A stretch of DNA of 42,255 bases from an uncultured Prevotellaceae bacterium (GCA_900318305.1 ONKB01000026.1:1-42255), one strand, 5' to 3'. Numbered from the stretch's first letter, positions 8,510 through 18,281 are shown. Translations and numbers: made by a program. Notes: generated by a model from the letters alone, not told the origin.

Positions 8510-9124
8510 ATGGCAAATATTATGAAATCATTTTTCTGTCAGTGCGCACACCCGGAAGGATTCCTCGGACGTATGATGTTACGATTCATGAACTTCGGCC
8601 ACGCCCCACTCACCAATTGGGGACTTGGTTTATTAGAGATACATAATGGGTGGACGATGCTCGACATTGGTTGTGGCGGTGGAGCCACATTGAAGCGACT
8701 ACTCAATCGCAGCAAGGATGCACGAGTCTATGGCATCGACATATCAGAAGAGAGCATAGCAAAAGCCAAAAAGGTGAATGCCGACGTACTTGACAAGCAG
8801 GTTTTTGTTGTTCAAGGCTCTTCCGAAAAATTGCCCTATGAGAACGGAAAGTTTGACCTCGTGACGGCTGTGGAAACGGTATATTTCTGGCCGAATCTGC
8901 CTGACTGCCTGCAAGAAGTACGTCGGGTGCTGAAACCCGGTGGCAAATTCGCCATCATGATAGAGGTGATAGATAGCGACTCCAAGTGGACAAATATAGT
9001 TGAAGGCATGACTGCCTATTCGCCAGAGTATCTGGAAAAACTGCTTATCGATGCAGGTTTCGCCCAGACAGAAATACATCATAAGAAGCCTTCCTACGCT
9101 ACCATACTTGGAATTAATCCATGA
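8510..9124 (+). CDS. Class I SAM-dependent methyltransferase
   Basis: A 204-residue methyltransferase of the UbiE/Methyltransf_11 type. The SAM-binding motif LDIGCGGG is near residues 50-57, the acidic ribose-binding residue is in YGIDIS, motif II is FDLVTAVETVYFWPN, and the post-motif VRRVLKPGGKFAI is present. The substrate cannot be read from the sequence. The stop overlaps the start of the ZIP gene (ATGA at 9121-9124), so the two are translationally coupled. The ATG at 8510 is chosen because the upstream TTG lies in the promoter. Such small UbiE-like enzymes are very common, and the metal-transporter neighbour does not settle the role. Confidence 0.85.
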   Translation: MANIMKSFFCQCAHPEGFLGRMMLRFMNFGHAPLTNWGLGLLEIHNGWTMLDIGCGGGATLKRLLNRSKDARVYGIDISEESIAKAKKVNADVLDKQVFVVQGSSEKLPYENGKFDLVTAVETVYFWPNLPDCLQEVRRVLKPGGKFAIMIEVIDSDSKWTNIVEGMTAYSPEYLEKLLIDAGFAQTEIHHKKPSYATILGINP

Positions 9125-9900
9125 ACCCACTTCTAATAGGACTCACCATACCTCTTGGAGGCACGATGCTCGGCTCGGCATTCGTCTTTCTGATGAAAAA
9201 AGGTATGTCTGACAAAATGCAGAAATCGCTCCTTGGTTTTGCTTCAGGCGTGATGGTTGCGGCATCTGTCTGGTCATTGCTCATCCCTGCCATGGAAATG
9301 GAAGCATCAAGCAGCAAATACGCTGTGATACCCGCTGCCATTGGTTTCTTGCTGGGTATGGGTTTCTTACTTATCATTGACGAACTGACACCTCACTTGC
9401 ATATAGGCACTAATAAACCTGAAGGAATACATGCACATCTTTCCAAAACTGCCATGCTTGCTCTCGCTGTGACTATCCACAATCTGCCAGAAGGTATGGC
9501 TGTCGGCGTTGTGTTAGCAGGAGCAGAAAGTGGGGCATCAAACATGTCAATTGCCAATGCTTTAGCCGTTTCTTTGGGTATTGCCATCCAGAACATACCA
9601 GAGGGGGCAACCATTTCTATGCCATTACGTGTTGCAGGCAACAGCCGCTGGCGTTCGTTCCTTATCGGAACGCTGAGTGGAACGGTTGAACCCATTGGAG
9701 CAATGTCAGTTGTCCTGCTTGCGTCAATGTTGGTGCCAGTTCTTCCGTACATGCTTTCCTTTGCGGCTGGAGCCATGTTCTATGTGGTGGTAGAAGAACT
9801 GATACCAGAAGCTTCAGCAGGAAGACACTCCAACCTCAGTACCATCGGCTTTGCCGTAGGTTTTGTCTTAATGATGGTTCTTGACATTGTACTCGGTTAA
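9121..9900 (+). CDS. ZIP-family metal transporter (GufA-like)
   Basis: A 259-residue inner-membrane transporter with about eight hydrophobic segments, probably importing Zn2+ or another divalent metal. The paired metal-site motifs are HNLPEG at 120-125 and IQNIPEG at 156-162. Glutamine replaces histidine in the second motif, which is the pattern of the GufA/ZIP11 subfamily and not of ZupT. A His-containing loop (PHLHIG and IHAHL, about 91-106) separates early helices. It is coupled by a 4-base overlap to the upstream methyltransferase and followed 13 bases later by the AlkZ-like gene. No Zur-type operator was recognised. Confidence 0.9.
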   Translation: MNPLLIGLTIPLGGTMLGSAFVFLMKKGMSDKMQKSLLGFASGVMVAASVWSLLIPAMEMEASSSKYAVIPAAIGFLLGMGFLLIIDELTPHLHIGTNKPEGIHAHLSKTAMLALAVTIHNLPEGMAVGVVLAGAESGASNMSIANALAVSLGIAIQNIPEGATISMPLRVAGNSRWRSFLIGTLSGTVEPIGAMSVVLLASMLVPVLPYMLSFAAGAMFYVVVEELIPEASAGRHSNLSTIGFAVGFVLMMVLDIVLG

Positions 9901-9913
9901 TCAGCATATTGTT

Positions 9914-11020
9914 ATGAATCCTATATCACTACGACTACTAAACCAGCAACTTGTTGCGCCACAATATGACACCCCTACTGAAGTAGTGAGCCATATGGGA
10001 GCGATACAGGCACAAGAATATCGTATGATGAGATGGGCCGTAGGAATGCGTACGAGAAAGCCCTCCTCCAAGGCTTTCAAGGAAGCTTTCGATAGCGGTG
10101 AAATCGTCCGCCTCCATCTAATGAGAGGCACCTGGCAGTTGGTGACCGCACAGGATTACTGGTATTTCCTTGAAATCTGTGCACCGAGGGCCATCGCCGT
10201 AACCAAAGGATGGATGAGCAGCAACAGAATCACCATCCCCGACGATGAAATAACTCTCGTCAGAGACATCATCACACAGACAGCAGCCGACAAGGGAAGT
10301 GCAACAAAAGAGGATTTCACAGATGCATTAGCCAGAGAAAACATTTTGATAGATGACCACCGATTATCATATCACATTCGTTTGTGTGAGATGACGGGCC
10401 AACTCTGTAGCGGCAAATTGCTACCCATGAAAGCCACCTATTCCCTAACTGCTAACAAGGTGGGTCCCCGACCCTTCCATATTGATCCTGATGAGGCCCT
10501 ATCACGTCTTACCCGCAAATATTTTCAAAGTCACCAGCCTGCTACGCTGGAAGATTTTGTATGGTGGTCAGGATTGGGCATTGGGGATTGTCGCAAGGGA
10601 ATTGAACTGGCAAGCAGTACCATATATTCCGAAGAATGGAGGGGATACAGATTCTACCTCACAGATAAGTGCCGCATACATGGTTTCCGTAAAGGAAAAT
10701 ACCTGTTTATCCCACCCTATGATGAATACTTGATTGGGTACAAGAGCCGCGATATCGTGCTATCCCCAGAACACAAGCATAAGGCTCACAACAACAACGG
10801 AGTATTTTACCCCGTCATTGCTGGCGACGGCATCATATGCGGCAACTGGAGACCTTATGAGAACGATATATCAACGATGATGTTTGAGGGGCAAGAGTGT
10901 CATGAACGGCAGAAATCCATTGACCTAGAATGGGAAAGATATAAGAATTTCCTTCGGATTATTTCAAAAGTTCAAAAGAGCAAGTTCATTCCTGCGATTG
11001 CGAAGGGGTCTGGAGAATAG
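9914..11020 (+). CDS. AlkZ/YcaQ-like winged-helix DNA glycosylase family protein
   Basis: A 368-residue member of the HTH_42 winged-helix family. Characterised relatives are DNA glycosylases: Streptomyces AlkZ unhooks azinomycin cross-links, and E. coli YcaQ acts on cross-links and alkylated bases. The diagnostic QxQ motif of the AlkZ branch is present as QAQ in MGAIQAQEYRMMRW (about residues 33-46), followed by the usual RLHLMRGTWQLV block near 75. The ATG at 9914 is chosen; the longer frame starts with a TTG inside the ZIP gene. The gene is third in a putative operon with a methyltransferase and a ZIP transporter, and its last 35 bases overlap the 3' end of mfd on the opposite strand. Repair function is inferred from the family. 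Confidence 0.8.
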   Translation: MNPISLRLLNQQLVAPQYDTPTEVVSHMGAIQAQEYRMMRWAVGMRTRKPSSKAFKEAFDSGEIVRLHLMRGTWQLVTAQDYWYFLEICAPRAIAVTKGWMSSNRITIPDDEITLVRDIITQTAADKGSATKEDFTDALARENILIDDHRLSYHIRLCEMTGQLCSGKLLPMKATYSLTANKVGPRPFHIDPDEALSRLTRKYFQSHQPATLEDFVWWSGLGIGDCRKGIELASSTIYSEEWRGYRFYLTDKCRIHGFRKGKYLFIPPYDEYLIGYKSRDIVLSPEHKHKAHNNNGVFYPVIAGDGIICGNWRPYENDISTMMFEGQECHERQKSIDLEWERYKNFLRIISKVQKSKFIPAIAKGSGE

Positions 11021-14000
11021 TTTCCAGAAGATGGAGGGCTTCATCTATAGAGGGCACCTCGGTGAGTGTCATCCGGAGCTTACCATGAAGCTCCTCCAAC
11101 CTGCTACGAAGAGGATTCTGCGTAAGGTATGCCAGAACGCTACCGAAAACATCACTTTGATAATAAGCGCTGGAACGGTCGGAGACAAAATAGAGCATCA
11201 GTCGTGATTGGCGCAACACTATCCGCTCTACTCCCAACCGGCATGCCAGACGACGCAAGGGGTTGACCTTGAGCAGACCAGACGCCTCAACAGGAAGAGG
11301 ACCAAATCGGTCTTCAAGATGACAGCGGAAAAGGTCAACGCTCTCATCATCACCCAGTGAATCAAGACGACGGTAAAGGTCTATCCGCTCACTTACAGTG
11401 GGTATATATTGGGGGGAGAAAAACAGGGGAAGATCACTGTCCACGGTGCAACTGGTGACAAAAAGCTGACCTGTATGCAACGAGGAAGGGTCTTTCGTAG
11501 TAAGCTGCGGGAATTCATCGTTCTTCAGCTCTGCCACTGCCTCAGAAAGTACACGTTGATAGGTCTCATACCCCAAATCAGCAATGAAACCACTTTGTTC
11601 CGCACCAAGCAGGTTGCCTGCACCTCGAAGGTCAAGATCTTGAAGGGCTATCTGGAGTCCGCTGCCCAACTCGCTGAAACTCTCAATGGCTTCAAGACGA
11701 CGTCGCGCATCAGGGGTAATTGCCGCAAAAGGAGGAGAAAGCAGATAACAGAAGGCCTTGCGCCCACCACGGCCCACACGGCCACGCATCTGGTGAAGAT
11801 CACTAAGCCCATAACGCTGGGCATCAACAATAATAATGGTGTTGGCATTGGGGATGTCTATGCCGTTCTCTATGATGGTAGTACTGAGCAACACATCATA
11901 CTCGCAGTTGATAAAGTCAACAATAACCTTCTCAAGATCATGAGGGCGCATCTGACCATGTCCCACACCTACCCGTACATCAGGGACATATTTAACGATG
12001 AGGTCTCTTATGGCCGGTAGGGAGGCAATGCGGTTGCACACCACAAATACCTGACCTCCCCGGCTTATCTCGTATTTTATAGCATCGGCTATGATTTCGT
12101 GACCGAACTGATGGATCTCAGTCTGGATAGGCAGACGATTTGGGGGCGGAGTATGCATGACAGACAGGTCGCGAGCACCCATGAGACTGAACTGGAGTGT
12201 ACGTGGAATAGGTGTCGCCGACATGGAAAGGGTGTCTATGTTGACACGAATCTGACGGAGGCGCTCCTTGGTAGCCACACCGAATTTCTGTTCCTCGTCA
12301 ATGATGAGCAGCCCAAGATCCTTGAACTTTATAGAAGAAGCAAGTAGTTTCTGCGTACCGATAACAATATTGATCTCGCCCGATAATAACTCCTGCCCTA
12401 TCTGCCGAGTACGGGCAGCACTCTGAGAACGAGTAAGGAGGGCTACCGTGACCCCGAAACTCTTGAGGCGGGATGAGAATGTCTGGTAATGTTGATAGGC
12501 GAGTACAGTAGTAGGCACAAGCACAGCCACCTGCTTACCATCAGTGGCAGCCTTAAAAGCGGCCCTGATAGCTATCTCGGTTTTCCCAAAGCCCACATCG
12601 CCGCAAATCAGCCGGTCCATAGGCTTCTGGCTTTCCATGTCAGCTTTAACTTCTCTGGCTATAAGCCTCTGGTCGGGAGTATCCTCATACTGAAAACTTG
12701 CCTCAAGCTCATATTGTAGCCAGGAGTCCTTGCTGAAAGCAAAGCCTTTCTGCCGGAGACGCTGGGAGTAAAGTTTGATGAGATCGCGCGCAATATCTTT
12801 GATACGTTTTTTGGTACGTTCCTTCAAAGCATTCCACGCACCACTGCCAAGACGGCTCAACCGGGGCGAATCGGTATCCTGACTGCGGTACTTACTGACC
12901 TTGGACAACTGGTGGATAGATACATAAACAACATCGCCGCCACCATATACAATCTTCATGGCCTCCTGTTCACTATCTCCCACAGCAACACGCACAAGTC
13001 CCTCAAAACGGCCTATGCCGTGATCAATGTGGACGACATAGTCACCCGCCTCAAACTCACGGAGATCTCTGAGTGCAAGTGTTGTCTTACCCCCTCGCAC
13101 ACGTTCGCTACGAAGACTATAGCGATGGGGACGGTCAAATATCTGGTGATCAGTATAAAAGCATACCTTAAGAGTATCATCGCAAAATCCAGCGTGGAGT
13201 GTATCGCTCACAGGGATAAAGGATACGGGGCAAAGCATTCCATCTAAGATATCCCTAATTCGGTCATGCTGTACTTCATCGGCTGCCATAATATAAAGGT
13301 CATACCCTTTTTCCCTGAATCTCTTAAAAGATGATGCCATCAACTCCATATTCTTCTGAAACAAAGGTTGCATCTGAGTCTTAAAAGAGAGGCTAAGTCC
13401 ATCGGCATCAGTTGGGCGTGAGCAAAGATGCACTTGCCGGAAACGTCTGGTCTGTGTCTCCCAGTCACTGGCATTATAGAGCATTAAGTCGTTAGCAACT
13501 TCACTGCTGCCGTCATTCTCATCAGCAGCCGACATGACATCTCCTTCTTCACTATTGGAGGAAGAAAAACCAGTAGCATATGTCTCAGTCACAACATCAT
13601 ACACATAACGGGCATTGCGTGTCATAAGAATAGTATCGTCGGGCAGTAATGACCAAAATGATCGCATTGCTTCCCCTGGACTATGAACGCGCGTAGCAAC
13701 CGTCACACTATGACACTTCTCATGCGAGAGCTGGGTAGTAACATCAAACGTGCGGATGCTGTCTATAGTATCTCCGAAGAAGTCGAGACGCACTGGCTCC
13801 TCAAGAGCATAGGAGAATATATCCATAATGCTACCTCTCACACTGAACTGCCCAGGTTGGTAAACATAATCGGTACGCGTCATACCCATCTCAGACAGGC
13901 GAGCAGACAGGGCATCCATTCTCAACTCGTCACCTACACATAACTCCATCGTACTTTGCGCCACATCCTTTTCCGAAGCCATCATGACACTCAACGCCTC

Positions 14001-14375
14001 AGGATAGGTCACAATAACAAGAGATTTGTAGTTGCCTCGCAACCGGGCAGCCACCTGAGTCCGTAATATCATGGCTGCAGCATCCACACGGCCATACTTC
14101 ACCATGCGCCTAAAACCACTTGGCAAGAACAGGACATCAGCATCACCCTGAAGAACTACCATGTCATTATAGAAATAGCCAGCTTCATCCTCATCGTTGA
14201 GCACAACCACAACAGGCCGCTCCATATCGTGGCATGCAGCCAGCACCATAGCAGGTGCTGAACCTTGAAGGTCCTCCAGATATATATCCTGACCTTCCGA
14301 TTTGTGCAACTCATCGGAAAGTATCTGGCAAAGAGGATGACGAGAAAATATTTTGGTGAGTTCGGCTACTTTCAT
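10986..14375 (-). CDS. mfd: Transcription-repair coupling factor Mfd
   Basis: Removes RNA polymerase stalled at lesions and recruits UvrA. At 1129 residues the protein is full length (E. coli Mfd has 1148). Order of domains: UvrB-like N-terminal region (about 1-300), RNA-polymerase-interacting domain (about 430-500, starting near EFEAGDYVVHIDHGIGRFEG), then the RecG-like translocase with Walker A GDVGFGKTE near residue 595 and the DEEQ box near 692, the TRG-like arginine region (HQMRGRVGRGG), and the C-terminal D7 domain. A serine- and aspartate-rich insertion (SSSNSEEGDVMSAADENDGSS) is found near 272-292. The start ATG at 14375 follows a TAACTTCG box that is one base off the -7 consensus. 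Its stop lies inside the AlkZ-like gene, a 35-base tail-to-tail overlap. Confidence 0.96.
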   Translation of the reverse strand: MKVAELTKIFSRHPLCQILSDELHKSEGQDIYLEDLQGSAPAMVLAACHDMERPVVVVLNDEDEAGYFYNDMVVLQGDADVLFLPSGFRRMVKYGRVDAAAMILRTQVAARLRGNYKSLVIVTYPEALSVMMASEKDVAQSTMELCVGDELRMDALSARLSEMGMTRTDYVYQPGQFSVRGSIMDIFSYALEEPVRLDFFGDTIDSIRTFDVTTQLSHEKCHSVTVATRVHSPGEAMRSFWSLLPDDTILMTRNARYVYDVVTETYATGFSSSNSEEGDVMSAADENDGSSEVANDLMLYNASDWETQTRRFRQVHLCSRPTDADGLSLSFKTQMQPLFQKNMELMASSFKRFREKGYDLYIMAADEVQHDRIRDILDGMLCPVSFIPVSDTLHAGFCDDTLKVCFYTDHQIFDRPHRYSLRSERVRGGKTTLALRDLREFEAGDYVVHIDHGIGRFEGLVRVAVGDSEQEAMKIVYGGGDVVYVSIHQLSKVSKYRSQDTDSPRLSRLGSGAWNALKERTKKRIKDIARDLIKLYSQRLRQKGFAFSKDSWLQYELEASFQYEDTPDQRLIAREVKADMESQKPMDRLICGDVGFGKTEIAIRAAFKAATDGKQVAVLVPTTVLAYQHYQTFSSRLKSFGVTVALLTRSQSAARTRQIGQELLSGEINIVIGTQKLLASSIKFKDLGLLIIDEEQKFGVATKERLRQIRVNIDTLSMSATPIPRTLQFSLMGARDLSVMHTPPPNRLPIQTEIHQFGHEIIADAIKYEISRGGQVFVVCNRIASLPAIRDLIVKYVPDVRVGVGHGQMRPHDLEKVIVDFINCEYDVLLSTTIIENGIDIPNANTIIIVDAQRYGLSDLHQMRGRVGRGGRKAFCYLLSPPFAAITPDARRRLEAIESFSELGSGLQIALQDLDLRGAGNLLGAEQSGFIADLGYETYQRVLSEAVAELKNDEFPQLTTKDPSSLHTGQLFVTSCTVDSDLPLFFSPQYIPTVSERIDLYRRLDSLGDDESVDLFRCHLEDRFGPLPVEASGLLKVNPLRRLACRLGVERIVLRQSRLMLYFVSDRSSAYYQSDVFGSVLAYLTQNPLRSRLEELHGKLRMTLTEVPSIDEALHLLETILQTPSQSQE

Positions 14376-14538
14376 GTTGCGAAGTTACAGTGTTTTCCCC
14401 GTTTCTATCCTTTTTTCTCCCCCTTTTTTACTTTGGTGCAACGACAACTTGAAGTACTGTTGTCTTTAAAACATTCTCATCGTTTGAGGCAACATGCTGG
14501 TGCTGACAATAAAAAAATGCAAAAAACGGAGACGGATA

Positions 14539-14570
14539 TTTGGATTCCTTGATAAGATAATGTATCTTTG
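14539..14570 (+). promoter_or_regulatory. Promoter of the mannosyltransferase-like gene
   Basis: TTTG (14539-14542), a 20-base spacer and TATCTTTG (14563-14570) match both Bacteroidetes promoter boxes exactly. The ATG of the following gene is 45 bases downstream. Confidence 0.75.
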
Positions 14571-14614
14571 TATTTCTAACAAGAAAAATAGTATTAACAG
14601 AATACAATTATCTT

Positions 14615-15355
14615 ATGGAATCCGAGAAAAACATTATTATCATTCCCACCTATAACGAGAAGGAAAATATCAGTAATATCATTCATGCCATATTTGACCT
14701 TGACGGCAGCTATGACATTCTGGTTATTGACGACAACTCTCCCGACGGCACCGCCGCCATCGTAAAACAACTTATGGAGGAAGAGCCTTTCAAGGACCAT
14801 GTCTTCATTATCGGGCGCAGCGGCAAGCTGGGACTTGGGACGGCATATATCACAGGTTTTAAATGGGCATTAGAACATGGATATGAATATATATTTGAGA
14901 TGGATGCCGATTTCAGCCATGATCCCAAAGACGTACCCTTGCTGCTAAATGCATGTAAAAACGAGGGCCATGACATGGCAATAGGCTCAAGATACATCAC
15001 AGGTGTCAATGTTGTAAACTGGCCCATGGAAAGAGTTTTGATGAGCTATTATGCCTCAAAATATGTACGCATAGTCACAGGTCTGCCTATACGCGACACA
15101 ACAGCAGGATTTGTGTGCTACAACAGGCGCGTTCTGGAATCAATTGATCTGGATGCCATAAGATTCAAAGGATATGCTTTCCAGATTGAGATGAAATACA
15201 CAGCCTACAAGCTTGGTTTCAAAATCAAGGAGGTACCTGTTATCTTCATAAACCGCCGGCTGGGCACAAGTAAGATGAACAGCAGCATCTTCGGAGAAGC
15301 CGTATGGGGCGTCATCCAGCTCCGCCTGTCAAAAAAACTGGCAAAGAGAGGCTGA
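14615..15355 (+). CDS. Polyprenol monophosphomannose synthase-like glycosyltransferase (GT2)
   Basis: A 246-residue GT-A glycosyltransferase of the dolichol-phosphate mannosyltransferase (DPM1) type, which moves a sugar from a GDP- or UDP-sugar to a polyprenyl phosphate. Motifs: IPTYNEKENI at 10-19, the nucleotide-binding DDNSPDGT at 39-46, the metal-binding EMDADFSHDP at 95-104 and the acceptor-side VPVIFINRRLGTSKM near 205-220. There is no C-terminal membrane domain, so it is a soluble or peripheral enzyme like yeast-unlike, short DPM1 proteins. Bacteroidales need lipid-linked mannose for protein O-glycosylation, which is a plausible but unproven role here. It has its own strong promoter and is separated by 119 bases from the next gene. 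Confidence 0.87.
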   Translation: MESEKNIIIIPTYNEKENISNIIHAIFDLDGSYDILVIDDNSPDGTAAIVKQLMEEEPFKDHVFIIGRSGKLGLGTAYITGFKWALEHGYEYIFEMDADFSHDPKDVPLLLNACKNEGHDMAIGSRYITGVNVVNWPMERVLMSYYASKYVRIVTGLPIRDTTAGFVCYNRRVLESIDLDAIRFKGYAFQIEMKYTAYKLGFKIKEVPVIFINRRLGTSKMNSSIFGEAVWGVIQLRLSKKLAKRG

Positions 15356-15474
15356 TGGAAGAGACACCTTTCCCATCAATGCCTTATTCTTTGGATTCTT
15401 AACAGCTTTTCGTTTGCCTTCTTTCCTTAAGAGAGGAGAATACTCAAAACCATTAAACTTATTCATCCATACGC

Positions 15475-16323
15475 ATGAGCAAACTCTTGACCCTGACTTT
15501 CTCTGTCTGCGAACTGATACCATATATTAATTGGAGTTATTTCCTCTATGCATGGCAGTTAGCAAGTCAGGGACATGATGACATTGCTCCTCAGGCAAGG
15601 GAGGAGAAACGCATCAGGAAAGAAGCATTGGAAATGATGATGGATTTTGACAAGCTGTACTCCGTAAGATGCCGCATCGGATTATTTGACGCCGTGTCCC
15701 GGGAAGACGACATTCTGATACTTCATGATGACGGCAGCCATACGCTGTTACCTTGCCTGAGACAGCAGCATGACATTAAAGAAGGTACACCCAATCTGTG
15801 TCTGAGCGATTTCATCATGCCTGTTAGCAACAACTCAGACCGTATCGGTGTTTTCGCTACTGCGGCAGACAGTGACATGGAGCACAGCTATGAGGACAAC
15901 ACCTACCTGCACATGATGGCACAGACAGTAAGTGACAGGTTAGCCGAGGCGGCAACAGAGTTAGCCCACATGAAAGTAAGAAAAGAAATATGGAAATATG
16001 CCCCGCAGGAGAACCTGCGGACAGAAGAACTGTTCGCCGAGAAATTCCAGGGTATTCGTCCAGCCGTGGGCTATCCGTCGTTACCCGACCAAAGCGTGAA
16101 CTTTATTCTCAATGACCTCATTGACATGGGCAAGGTGGGAATTAATATCACGGAAAACGGTGCCATGAACCCACATGCCGCAATCAGCGGACTAATGATA
16201 TCCCATCCCATGGCACACTACTTCAATGTAGGAAAGATAGGCCACGACCAGCTCACAGACTACTGCCGCAGGAGGGGATTGCCAATGGAGAGAATAAGAC
16301 AATTTTTAAGTGCCAATATCTAA
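15475..16323 (+). CDS. Stand-alone methionine synthase reactivation (AdoMet-binding) domain
   Basis: The whole 282-residue protein aligns by eye with the C-terminal activation domain of E. coli MetH, which binds AdoMet and flavodoxin to re-methylate oxidised cobalamin. Landmarks in order: INWSYFLYAWQLA (18-30), LRQQHDI (95-101) and LCLSDFIMP (108-116), SDRLAEAATELAH (153-165) and VRKEIWKYAP (168-177), then the AdoMet-site motif RPAVGYP at 195-201 (RxxxGY), followed by ITENGAMNPHAAISGL and MISHPMAHYFNVGKIGHDQL. Nothing else is fused to it. The MetH encoded at 25825-28611 lacks this domain, so the two proteins should work together. Thermotoga maritima has a comparable split. Why it sits among membrane-lipid genes is unclear. 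Confidence 0.93.
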   Translation: MSKLLTLTFSVCELIPYINWSYFLYAWQLASQGHDDIAPQAREEKRIRKEALEMMMDFDKLYSVRCRIGLFDAVSREDDILILHDDGSHTLLPCLRQQHDIKEGTPNLCLSDFIMPVSNNSDRIGVFATAADSDMEHSYEDNTYLHMMAQTVSDRLAEAATELAHMKVRKEIWKYAPQENLRTEELFAEKFQGIRPAVGYPSLPDQSVNFILNDLIDMGKVGINITENGAMNPHAAISGLMISHPMAHYFNVGKIGHDQLTDYCRRRGLPMERIRQFLSANI

Positions 16324-16371
16324 GCTTGTCATCACCATGATTTAATAATCAAAGAAAAAGATAAGAGACAT

Positions 16372-17550
16372 ATGCTGCTTCGCATTTTTATCATATTGAT
16401 AGTCCTCACGGTCGGACCGACGGTTTTTCTAACTTGGCGGTTCGGGAAAGTGCTGGACACAGCCTGGAAAAAGGTAGCAGCATTCCTGCCAACCATTTTG
16501 TTGCCAGCAATCGGGATATGGTTTGTAACTAATCGTGTATACACTCCGGAAGAATACCATGCTGTAGGACTGGTGACTATAATTGCTCTGACATGGACTG
16601 CTATAGTAGTGGTATTGGCCACAGGATGTATCGCAGGATTGGTATTAAGACGGATTCCCCACATTGAGAAACTGCTCATTGGTCTGTCTATTGCCGCATG
16701 TATCCTTCTGGCGGGGATTTCGTCCTATGGCTATATTCGTGGCATATATCACCTCCAAACAACCCATGATGAGCTGACTATAGACGACCTTCCCCCTTCT
16801 TTTGAAGGATACAGGCTCCTTTTTTTCTCCGACTTCCATTTGGGAACATACGCTGGCAAGACAGCTTTTCCCCATCAGGTAATTGATGAAATTATTAAGC
16901 AGAATGCCGACATTATACTCTTCGGTGGCGACCTCATTAACTACGATACCAAAGAGATAGATAATTATATAACTGAGTTGAAACGTCTAAAGGCTCCTGA
17001 CGGAGTCTATGCAATCATGGGTAACCACGATTATCAGGTACACCACAAATGGGATTCAAAGACGGCCCAAACCAGAAGCGTCACGAAACTTGAAGAAATC
17101 TTGCAGACTGCCAACTGGCACCTTCTGCTCAATGAGTCAGCAATAATCAAACGTGAACAGGACAGCATTGCCATTGTAGGTGTTGAGAACGACGGCAAAC
17201 CGCCTTTCCCTGAACTGGGCGATCTGAGGAAAGCCCTCCAGAACGTTCCCGACTCGCTGAGAGAGAGACCTTTCATGAAAATTCTCCTCACCCATGACCC
17301 TACCCACTGGAGACGCAAGGTATTGCCCGAGACGGATATTCAACTAACCCTGTCAGGACATACCCATGCCTGTCAGTTGCAGATAGGCTCATATTCACCC
17401 GCTGCGGGTATTTACAAGGAATGGGGAGGCCTTTATGAGGAGCAGGGAAGGCGGCTCTTCGTCAGCAAAGGCATTGGGCAGGCTTTGCTGAACATGCGCA
17501 TCGGTGCATGGCCAGAAATTAACGTTATTACTTTACACTGCAAAAAATGA
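16372..17550 (+). CDS. Membrane-anchored metallophosphoesterase (YkuE-like)
   Basis: A 392-residue protein with four hydrophobic segments in the first 125 residues and a calcineurin-like phosphoesterase domain after that. Metal ligands are complete: D154 and H156 (SDFHLG), D187 (GGDLIN), N218/H219/D220 (GNHDY), H308 (LTHDP) and H330/H332 (SGHTHACQ). This pattern is that of the YkuE and related phosphohydrolases acting at membranes, possibly on phospholipid or lipid-A-type intermediates. Whether the domain faces the cytosol or the periplasm is uncertain. The stop overlaps the ATG of the PlsC gene by 4 bases (ATGA), which suggests a shared role in lipid metabolism. Confidence 0.88.
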   Translation: MLLRIFIILIVLTVGPTVFLTWRFGKVLDTAWKKVAAFLPTILLPAIGIWFVTNRVYTPEEYHAVGLVTIIALTWTAIVVVLATGCIAGLVLRRIPHIEKLLIGLSIAACILLAGISSYGYIRGIYHLQTTHDELTIDDLPPSFEGYRLLFFSDFHLGTYAGKTAFPHQVIDEIIKQNADIILFGGDLINYDTKEIDNYITELKRLKAPDGVYAIMGNHDYQVHHKWDSKTAQTRSVTKLEEILQTANWHLLLNESAIIKREQDSIAIVGVENDGKPPFPELGDLRKALQNVPDSLRERPFMKILLTHDPTHWRRKVLPETDIQLTLSGHTHACQLQIGSYSPAAGIYKEWGGLYEEQGRRLFVSKGIGQALLNMRIGAWPEINVITLHCKK

Positions 17551-18281
17551 GAATACTTTACATCATCTGGCAAATTTTTATTGCAGCGCCATTGCTTATC
17601 ATTATTACACTGGCTACTGCCATCATCACCATCATAGGTTGCACAATAGGCAACGGACGCTTCTGGGGATACTATCCGGCAGCGATATGGTCATGGCTTT
17701 TCTGCCGCATACTTTTCCTCCCCGTGGAAGTAGAGGGAAAAGAGAATTTAGACGCCAACACCTCCTATGTTTTCGTAGCCAACCATCAGGGAGCCTTTGA
17801 CATTTTCCTAATCTTCGGTTTCCTGAACCACCAATTCAGATGGATGATGAAGAAATCATTAGAGAATATCCCTTTTGTTGGTTATGCATGCAAAAAAGCT
17901 AAGCATATCTTTGTGGACCAGTCGACACCAACTACCATATACGAGACCATGCAAGACGCTTACAACATTCTGCAGGGAGGATTATCCGTAGTCGTCTTTC
18001 CTGAGGGTACTCGATCCAAGACAGGAAAGATGGGTAAGTTCCACAAAGGAGGTTTCCTTTTGGCCGACTACCTGCAACTTCCTATCATCCCCATCACACT
18101 TGACGGTCCCTTCAACGTCCTGCCAAGAAACAAGGGAATCAGTTTCGTCAAACGCCACAAGCTGCGCATGATTATCCACTCGCCCATTTTCCCACAGGAG
18201 AAAGGACGAAATGACATCAACCTGCTTTCCCGTCAGTCATACGAGATCATACACAACGATTTACCCGAGGAATTCAAATGA
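17547..18281 (+). CDS. plsC: 1-acyl-sn-glycerol-3-phosphate acyltransferase family protein (PlsC-like)
   Basis: Adds an acyl chain to lysophosphatidic acid to make phosphatidic acid, the central phospholipid precursor. The 244-residue protein starts with a membrane-embedded segment (about 8-33). The catalytic HX4D motif is NHQGAFD with H80 and D85, and the substrate-binding motif is FPEGTRS at 151-157. Both are intact. It overlaps both neighbours by 4 bases, so phosphoesterase, PlsC and the GH43-like gene form a coupled unit. Genomes of this group often have more than one PlsC-type gene, so acceptor preference cannot be read here. Confidence 0.9.
   Translation: MRILYIIWQIFIAAPLLIIITLATAIITIIGCTIGNGRFWGYYPAAIWSWLFCRILFLPVEVEGKENLDANTSYVFVANHQGAFDIFLIFGFLNHQFRWMMKKSLENIPFVGYACKKAKHIFVDQSTPTTIYETMQDAYNILQGGLSVVVFPEGTRSKTGKMGKFHKGGFLLADYLQLPIIPITLDGPFNVLPRNKGISFVKRHKLRMIIHSPIFPQEKGRNDINLLSRQSYEIIHNDLPEEFK

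Noticed and set aside
11409-12020. 203-codon open frame on the plus strand inside mfd
   Set aside because: Antisense shadow of the well-supported mfd gene; its product has no recognisable motif.
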